Origin: Baffinella frigidus | Lineage: Eukaryota; Cryptophyceae; Cryptomonadales; Baffinellaceae | Direction: 5' to 3' | Length of the DNA: 10,246 bases | Assembly: GCA_026770585.1 (NCBI GenBank) | Contig: MU646333.1 | Location: forward strand, 1,071,849 to 1,082,094 | Shown: piece after piece, positions 1 to 6,818 of the stretch | Numbering within the stretch: the first letter of the stretch is position 1 | Layout: each line of letters starts with the position of its first letter | The notes under the pieces: model-generated | Told to the model about the DNA's origin: nothing | Databases searched by the model: none | The model's input: only the letters and a program-made list of their open reading frames with translations | Translations under genes and position numbers: made by a program

Positions 1-28
1 GTGAGAGAGGAGGGTGTGGGGGGGTGAC

Positions 29-2060
29 CTTGGATGTCCGCGCGAGCAGCACGACCGGCAATGAAGGAGTAGCCCCGCTCGATGTTCGCGGGTGATTCCT
101 TCTCCCCCATCCGCGGCCCCACCTGCGGTTGGGAAAAGGGTGCGGGGTTGGGTTGTTAGAGGCTGGGGGTTGGGGGTTGGGGGTCTAGGGGTTAGGGGTC
201 GACGTTGAGAGTTTAGTGTTGAGTTGCGGGTTCAGGGTTTAGGGTTTAGGGTTCAGGGTTCAGGGTTCAGGGTTCAGGTTTTAGGATTCAAGGTTTAGGG
301 TCTAGGCTTCAGGTTCAGGGTTCAGGGTTCAGGGTTCAGGGTTCAGGGTTCAGGGATCAGAGTTCAGGGTCCAGCGTTCAAGGTTTAGAGGTTAGGGGTT
401 AGGGGTTAGGGGTTAGGGTTCAGGGGTGGGTTAGGGGTTAGGGGTTGGGATTCAGGGTTCAGGGTTTGGATTTTGGGGTTTAGGGGTTGGGGTTAGGGTT
501 TAGGGGTTAGGATTCAGGGTCCAGGGTTTGGTTTTCAGGGTTTAGAGGTTAGGGTTGCTCTTCTGGAGCGGCGCGCGGATCCACTAGCCCTTGGAGGTGG
601 CTCACATAGTGCTCTGCAACATTTTCGATTTACCTTGACATCGGGGTCGGATCCGTCATCGATGCAAGGTTAATTCGAAGACCTTCCAGGGCACTTTTTG
701 AGCCACTTCGGAGGGCTGGTGGACAGGCTAGTTTGGCAAGCTTCCAGCCCTGATGGGCTTTTTGGGACCTGAAGCGGATCAAATCTCCTCTACGCTCACC
801 CCCTTTTCAGACTTTGAAAATTTTCAGGCCCCAAAAGGGGATTTGATCCGCTTCAGGGCCCAGAAAAGCCATCCATGGCTGGAAGCTTGCGTAACGAAGG
901 CACGACCAAGGTGTGCGCGATGTTGAGGAGGTAAGGGAGAGATGGTGCGTGGGAAGCCACCCTCGAGGCAACCCAGGGGCAAATCTTGGGTCAATCTCCC
1001 GCAGATGCCACCGGATTCTGGTGGCATTTGTATGGGAGCTGGCTTTAGAAACCATCGATTTGCCCAATAGTTGCCTCCAGGGTGGTGAGGGAGGGGAGGG
1101 AAGGGAGGGAAGGGAGGGACCACTAGCCCTTGGAGGTGGCTCAAATAGAGCTCTGGGGCATTTTCGATTTACCTTGGATCGGGGTCGGATCCGACCCCGA
1201 TCCAAGGTAAAATCGAAGACTTTCCAGGGCACTATTTGAGCCACTTGGGATGGCTGGTTGGAAGGGAGGAGGTAGAGAGGGCACCAGCTGGCAAAACTCC
1301 TCGAAATCGAGGGTGCCGTTCCCGTTGCCCAATAGTTGCCTCCAGGGTGGGAAGGGAGGGAGGGAGGAGGGCACCAGTTGGCAAAACTCTTCGAAATAGA
1401 GGGGCGGATGGAGGGATGGAGAGAGGGAAGGGAGGGAGGGGAGGGAAGGGAGGGGAGGGAAGGGAAGGAGAGAGGAGGGCACCAGCTGGCAAAACTCCTC
1501 GAAATCGAGGGTGCCGTTCCCGTCGACATCCGCCAGCTGCATCATCTTGTGCACCTCCTTCTCATCAGGAGCAAACCCCAGCGTCTTCATCGCCACTGCC
1601 AGCCATCACACCGCCCCCCTCGCGTCAGCTCACTGAATGCCACTCCTCGCCCGCACCTTCCCGCCTTGCGCAACCCTGCTATTTGGCTGGAGGGTTTCCC
1701 AGGGTAGGGGCGGGCACAGAAAAGCTCGCCCTCGTCGACTGCGCCGGAACCATCGACATCGTACAGGACAAACGCCTCCTTGCACTCCTGCAGCGCCTCC
1801 GGCGAGAGCTTGATCTGCACACCCCGCATCCACCATTTCCTCCGTCACGCACGGTTCCAACAGAGTTCCTGGCCGCGGTATGGCCCCGGGCGACTCCACG
1901 CCAAACCAGACGCCGTGTCAGTACCCCGGAACACCATACCGCAGCGCGCAGCGTATCGCGATGCTCGCACCAAGCCAGCAACCCGCCGGGGCGAAACGAT
2001 GGTGGATCGTGGAGGGGTGAGGGAGGGTGCCTTGGTGTTTTCTTTCTTCTTGCGCGGCAT
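29..2060 (-). CDS. Centrin-like EF-hand protein, 5' part of a spliced gene running off the left edge
   Basis: Four exons fit on the minus strand: 2060-1971 (start ATG; basic leader MPRKKKENTK), 1814-1718, 1595-1483 and 122-29. The joins keep frame: phase 0, then phase 1 (TTC T|gt..ag|TG), then phase 0. The 131 readable residues carry two canonical EF-hand loops, DVDGSGAVDEGE (about 49-60) and DVDGNGTLDFEE (about 85-96). Between them AMKTLGF matches the centrin AM+ALGF linker, and MGEKESPANIERGY in the last exon matches the centrin MGE+DS..EI.+AF helix after EF2. The third loop looks degenerate or continues off-window: GYSFIAGRAARADIQ lacks the usual Asp residues. Family knowledge: centrins are Ca2+ sensors of basal bodies and flagella; other calmodulin-like proteins share this fold, so 'centrin-like' is as far as I go. 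Exon 1 and its donor are the weakest call; the EF1, EF2 and MGEKES exons are strong. The gene is divergent from the kinase gene. Confidence 0.75.
142..560. repeat. Degenerate telomere-like heptamer array (TTTAGGG/TTCAGGG) inside the minus gene's intron
   Basis: Roughly 420 bases of variants of GGGTTTA and GGGTTCA with a dominant 7-base step, within the intron between the exons at 1483-1595 and 29-122. On the sense (minus) strand of that gene the repeat reads CCCTAAA/CCCTGAA. Being degenerate, interstitial and flanked by coding exons, it is not a chromosome end. Confidence 0.85.
581..722. mobile_element. Foldback element family 1, copy a
   Basis: Non-autonomous inverted-repeat element of about 140 bases. 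It begins CCACTAGCCCTTGGAGGTGG and ends with the complementary GAGCCACTTCGGAGGGCTGG followed by TGG. The interior has the shared marker ATCGGGGTCGGATCC. It matches the elements at 1120 and 3173. No coding capacity. It lies in the minus gene's intron. Confidence 0.7.
736..890. mobile_element. Foldback element family 2
   Basis: Two arms of about 52 bases face each other: left 736-787 (starts GCAAGCTTCCAGCC, contains CTGAAGCGGATCAAATC) and right 837-890 (contains GATTTGATCCGCTTCAGGG, ends GGCTGGAAGCTTGC). They are near-perfect complements around a loop of about 50 bases. It is a MITE-like foldback lying 13 bases after family 1 copy a. Confidence 0.75.
957..1087. mobile_element. Foldback element family 3
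   Basis: Imperfect inverted repeat centred on the perfect hairpin ATGCCACC-ggattct-GGTGGCAT near 1015. The outer arms pair ACCCTCGAGGCAACCCA with TTGCCTCCAGGGTGGT, and the inner arms share GGGCAAATC. The right-arm end AATAGTTGCCTCCAGGGTGG recurs at 1331-1350, so that piece has been copied again. Confidence 0.6.
1120..1259. mobile_element. Foldback element family 1, copy b, with perfect central palindrome
   Basis: Same termini as the copy at 581 (CCACTAGCCCTTGGAGGTGG ... TTTGAGCCACTT ... TGGCTGG). The centre, about 1173-1206, is a perfect palindrome built on GATCGGGGTCGGATCC and its complement, so this copy is the most symmetrical of the three. It lies in the minus gene's intron just after a G-rich GGGAGGGA tract. 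Confidence 0.75.
1279..1478 (-). repeat. Two tandem echoes of the EF2 exon end, with donor, beyond the real exon
   Basis: The real exon ends on the minus strand at 1483 with FEEFCQL|gtgccc. Downstream in the intron the same end recurs at about 1400-1371 (YFEEFCQL|gtgccc) and about 1325-1279 (NGNGTLDFEEFCQL|gtgccc), each with the donor and the same GGAGGGA filler. The near copy differs by gag/gaa and cag/caa (synonymous) and gat/tat; the far copy is identical over about 36 bases. The two complete units are roughly 93 and 108 bases. Each copy offers a competing 5' splice site. Confidence 0.8.
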
Positions 2061-2394
2061 CCTGTTAGGATGACGAGAACGACACCCTCCCCTCCGCCGG
2101 AAGCACTTCCTCCTCGCTCGCCTCTCTTCCCCAACAGAGGGGAGGTGGGGTGGTTGTGGTGGTTGAGAAGTCTTGTTTGTCGACACACAGAAGCCCCCTT
2201 TCTTGGACACTCCTAGCCCTTTTTGTGGGGGCCAAACAGAAGGTGCTTGAGAGGACGAGGGCCCCTTTTGTATGTTTTCAACTTATGTCGAAAAGTGACA
2301 TTTGAAGTCAATTTCCAACGGCGTCGTTCGTCGGGAAGCTTTGGGTCTCTTCTTGTCGATCGCAGGAAGCAGGTTTGAAGCAGATTAGCGCAGG
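2061..2394. promoter_or_regulatory. Probable shared promoter between the divergent genes
   Basis: 334 bases lie between the presumed start codons of the minus centrin-like gene (2060) and the plus kinase gene (2395). The plus-proximal half is noticeably less GC-rich and contains TGACATTTGAAGTCA (2296-2310), an imperfect palindrome with TGAC/GTCA ends. I see no TATA box at a sensible distance and no convincing X-box (RFX site). The call rests on geometry alone. Confidence 0.4.
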
Positions 2395-4305
2395 ATGGCA
2401 GCCCTGGTCATCGCGGGGCCCAACGGGGCCGGCAAGACAACCCTCATCGCGAAGCTCAAGGCGGAGTTTGGCAACCTGGTTGGCAGCTCGGTCTCGTACA
2501 CCACGCGCGAACCTCGCGCGGGCGAGGAGGATGGCACGGCATACTGGTTCGTCGACCAGGTACCTCCTCCCCTGGCAAATGGCGGGGCTGGCGCGCAAGG
2601 TCAGCTGGACTTGGCCGAAAGCACCGACGAGTCGGACGCGCCTCCTTGTCATCTTGGAGTACCAAGATGACACTGGCGTGCGGCCAGAGAGTGCAGAGAA
2701 CACGCTTACAAGCTGCCCACGTGAGACACCAAAACGCGTCTCCACTTCAACTGTTTGTGGAACGTTACCACCCTCTCGCTCTCAGCAGTAATTCGCTCTT
2801 GAGAGGGTCGCACTTTCCACCGCCTGATCCTTCCTGTCTTTTGAACAGGAGACGTTCGATGAGAAAGTCTCGGACGGGGACTTTATCGAGTACGCAACCA
2901 CCGACGGAAACTCATACGGCACGTGCCGCCACTCCGTGGAGAAGATGCAGGCGCGCGGGATGGTGGTCGTGTTGGACTTGAACGTGGCCGGGGCGCGCTC
3001 CTGCCGGGCGGCGCCCTTCGAAGGGTCGTACGTGTTCATCGCCCCCCCCTCCATGGAGGAGCTGCGGGCGCGGGTGGAGAAGCGAGGGGGGGGGGGTGAC
3101 ATTGAGCAGAAGATGGAGACGGCGCAGAAAGAGATGGATGGGAAGGATGAGGCGGGCCTCTTTGACGTCGCGGTACCACCAGCCCCCCCAAGTAGCTCAA
3201 ATAGTGCCCTGGCAGGTCTTCGATTTTACCTTGCATCGGGGTCGGATCCGTCCTTGATGTCAAGGCGATGAAAACATTCCAGAGCACTGTGAGCCTCCTC
3301 CAAGGGCTGGTGGTACCTGCGAACCCGCACCCTAGGACCACCGTAGAGCTGCAGGTATAGACTGACTGTAGGGGTGCACACCTCGCTGTGTTTGGTGTAA
3401 CCTTTCCGAACGCCCCACGCAGACGTGCAGACGTGCCGTGCCATCCTCGTCCTCATTCCCATCGTCCCTGCTTTCCTCATCGTCCCTGCTTGATGCCACC
3501 CCCCCTGCCTTCTGCAGGCGCCCAGTGCTCGTAGGAGCTTCCTTCACCAGCCGCGGTTGATTCTGCAGCCATTGACCCTAAACCCTAAACCCTGAACCCT
3601 GAACCCTAAACCCGAAACCAGGCGCGGTTGGTTCTGCAGCCCTAAACCCTAATCCATCAACCATAAATCATGAACCCTAAACCCTAAGAACGCATCGCGC
3701 GAGTGCGTGGCTTCGCTCATCAGATGCCGCCTCAGGCATCTGACTATTCTCCGACGCCTGTTCACTTCAAACTTGGGAGGTAACGTGCAAAACAGTGAAT
3801 GTGCGCTGTATCAGCAACGTCAAATCGCTGATACGTCAAATCTCTTGCGCGGCAACCCCGCATGCCTGCGCTGAAGATGACAGACTATATGGCGGTTCTG
3901 GGGCTAAACCCCAGTCCCTAAACCCTATTCCCAAACCCCACAACCCAAAACCCGAACCCTAACACGATGGAATCATGCAGAGGCTGAAAACTCAGCTGGT
4001 ATCAGCATATCAGCCACGTACTGACAGACTCTGTCTCTGTTCGGGAGCAGATAGTCAATGACGACGTCGAGGATGCATACAAGACGATGCACGCCCTCCT
4101 GATCACTCCCCACTAAACACTCAACACTAGGGTTCGGGGTGAAACTAAACCCTAAGCCCCAAAGCCTAACCCCTTTGTCCCGGAGCAGATAGTCAATGAC
4201 GACGTCGAGGCGGCATACAAGACGATGCAGGACCTCCTCACCACCGTGCTCGAGAAGTTCACGGCCGTGCAGGGGATCGACGATGACTACGAGTCTCCTG
4301 CGCAG
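2395..4305 (+). CDS. Exons 1-3: guanylate kinase domain
   Basis: Exon 1 (55 codons) has the Walker A motif GPNGAGKTT at residues 8-16 (usually GPSGVGK; here Asn replaces Ser) and the GMP-binding stretch VSYTTREPRAGE at 33-44, with Tyr50 in GTAYWFV. Exon 2 (108 codons) has FIEYA (Glu69) and GNSYGT (Tyr78), both GMP contacts in the family, then VVVLDLNVAGAR and the lid. Exon 3 begins IVNDDVEAAYKTM, completing GLFDVA|IVNDD, the conserved C-terminal strand of guanylate kinases. The lid is odd: the usual RGTETEE stretch is a short RGGGGDIE coded over an 11-G run (3086-3096), and the later lid arginine appears to be lysine (about residue 143). Activity is therefore plausible but not assured, and the G run is a likely sequencing-error site. 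If intron 3 were retained, the frame would add 14 codons and stop at 4348-4350, which would yield a kinase-only form. Confidence 0.88.
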
Positions 4306-4990
4306 GTTTGGAATTTAGAGTTTAAGCCCAAATTTTGGGTTAAGGGTTAGGCCTGAATTTCAAACACTAAGCACTGAACACTAAACACTAAACACTCAAA
4401 ACTATCCCTAACATCTGAAACCTTGAACCTCAACACTAAACACTAAACACTAAATACTCAACACTGTCCCTAAAATCTTAAACCTAAACACTAAACACTA
4501 AACACTAAACACTAAACCCCAAAACCCAGAACCTAAACCCGAAACCGAAAACCCTAAACCCGAAACCCGAAACCGAAAACCCTAAACCCGAAACCCTAAA
4601 CCAGGTCTCGCGGACAGGGGTCACCGCTGCTGCTACGCCGGTTTGAACCCTAAACCTTAAACCCTAGACCCTAGAGACCCTAGACCCTAGACCCTAGATC
4701 CTAGACCTAGACCCTAGACCCTAGACCCTAGACCCTAGACCCTAGACCCCCCTAGACCCTAGACCCTAGACCCTGTCCACGCGAACGGGCACCACCGCTG
4801 CCGCTACGCTGGTTGCCCTTAACCCGGAGGACCCCAGACCCTAGACCCTAGACCCTAGACCCTGTAGCGTACGAATCACCCGCGCAAGTTTCGCGAACGG
4901 GGACGGTCGGATCCGTTCAGTGTTGAGGAGACAGTGAGTGTGCTTAAGCGTAAGCAAGCACAGTCTCTGTCTCTCTCTCTCACACACACT

Positions 4991-5037
<47 letters not shown>

Positions 5038-6772
5038 GCTGCGGCTGGGGGTGGAGCAGGTTGCGGAAGGGGTGGAGTAAACAGGCAGGCAGGCACACTC
5101 ATAGGCCAACGTCCTGAAAATGGGGTAGTTAGGCCTACGGCATTGCCTAGGACCTCCTACCGTAGGCCGAGGGGTCCTAGGACCAAAAGTCTCGGCCTAC
5201 GGTAGGAGGTCCTAGGCAATACCGTATGCCTGACTACCCCATTTTCAGGCCGTTACCCTATTAACACGCTGTTGCGGGTGTGGTTATCGCAGGTGACAGC
5301 AGCAGTCGAGTAACTGGAGCGGCCAGACCCCGCGCCAGTGTATGCAGAGCAACTTAATAGGGTAACTGACCAAAAATGGGGTAGTTAGGCCTACGAGATT
5401 GCCTAGGACCTCCTACCGTAGGCCGTCACTTTTTGGTCCTGGGATCCCTCGGCCTACGGTAGGAGGTCCTAGGCAATCCCGTATGCCTGACTACCCCATT
5501 TTCAGGCCGTTAGCCTATGAAACTGGGGCATAGTTGTGGGTGGGGTTAACCCTCAAGCCTGAACCGCACAGGGTGCGGCATCGGGCGAGCACGGAGAGCG
5601 GCCAGACCCAAGGAGGCGTGCCGAGGAGTACCTCGCGCGCAACAACATCCTGGCCCTCTTCCAGCATGTAACGCCAAACCCTGAGCCCAGATCACTCCAC
5701 CCTGAATCGTGAACACTCAACACTCAACACTCAACACTCAACACTCAACACTCAACAACAAACACTGAACACTGAACACTGAACACTGAACACTGAACAC
5801 TGAACACTGAACACTGAACACTGAACACCACACCAGATTTCGGCGACGGTGCTGACAGAGCGTCCCGCGGACCCGAAAGCCTTCGTCCTCAAAGAGCTCA
5901 AGAAGATCCAGGTGCCTTCCGTGGAACAGCCCCGCCGGCAGGCTCGTGAACGCCCGCGTGACCGGTCACGCGGACGCCGAAGCCAACTGTCCGAGGTGAC
6001 TGCCTTGCGTTGTCCCGCGGACCCGAAAGCCTTCGTCCTCAAAGAGCTCAAGAAGATCCAGGTGCCTTCCTTCCCACCCTAGAGAAAAGAATTTTATTGG
6101 ACCCATGACGTCGGACCATAAACTTAAGGCGTCCAGAAATGGCTCGAACTGAGTGCTTCTATACTTGACGATACTAAATGTACAACGGGGCCTGCTCACC
6201 CTCGCTCTCGAGGGGGGTGGGGGGGCGAGGGTCTAGGGGGTGTGCATGCCCACCCTCGCTGCTTGCCCACCCTCGCTCCCGTGTGTGCATGCCCACCCTC
6301 GCCCCCCCGCCGGGGGCAGCTGCTACGCGAGGTGGTGCTGTGCCGCTGCCGAGCGAGGACGTGATTTAATTTTAAAGGGTTTTAAAAACTTTCACCTGGA
6401 TCTTAAGGGAAATGGACTTTTGAAATGAAAAGGCCACGGCCGGATTTCCGGCTCTGGGTTTTAAAATGAACCCCCAGTTGCCTCGATAGCGGTACGGGAG
6501 GAACCTTTTCATGTTTTTGCCCTTCCAGCCAGCCCCCTGCCAGAATGAAGGTATGGCGGTGCCATCGCGCTGAGCTGAGTGGTAGCTGGTAGCTGCTGCC
6601 TGCTGCCTGCTGCCTGCTGCCTGCTGCCTGCTGCCTGCTGCCTGCTGCCTGCTGCCTGGTGGGGCGAACCCCCGGCTGACCCCCCGCGCGTGTCACCCGT
6701 GAGAAGGCGTCCCAGAATGAGGGGGTGGCGTTGCCGTCGCGCTGAGCTAAGTGGTGGCGGGACAGAGCGAGC

Positions 6773-6818
<46 letters not shown>

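Noticed and set aside
142-560. Possible chromosome end (TTTAGGG telomere)
   Set aside because: The repeat is degenerate, mixed TTTAGGG/TTCAGGG, and flanked on both sides by exons of one gene.
1236-2216. Long plus-strand open frame of 326 codons
   Set aside because: It is the antisense shadow of the centrin-like exons and GGGAGGGA repeats; composition is low-complexity and no motif is visible.
4774-4811. Exon 4 copy as a genuine mutually exclusive exon
   Set aside because: Donor is present, but no AG acceptor directly precedes it, so I list it as an echo only.
4841-5109. Minus-strand frames rich in Cys-Val
   Set aside because: Translation of the CA microsatellite.
5100-5519. CRISPR-like palindromic repeats
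   Set aside because: Only two copies, in opposite orientation, arms far longer than CRISPR repeats, and the context is a spliced eukaryotic gene.
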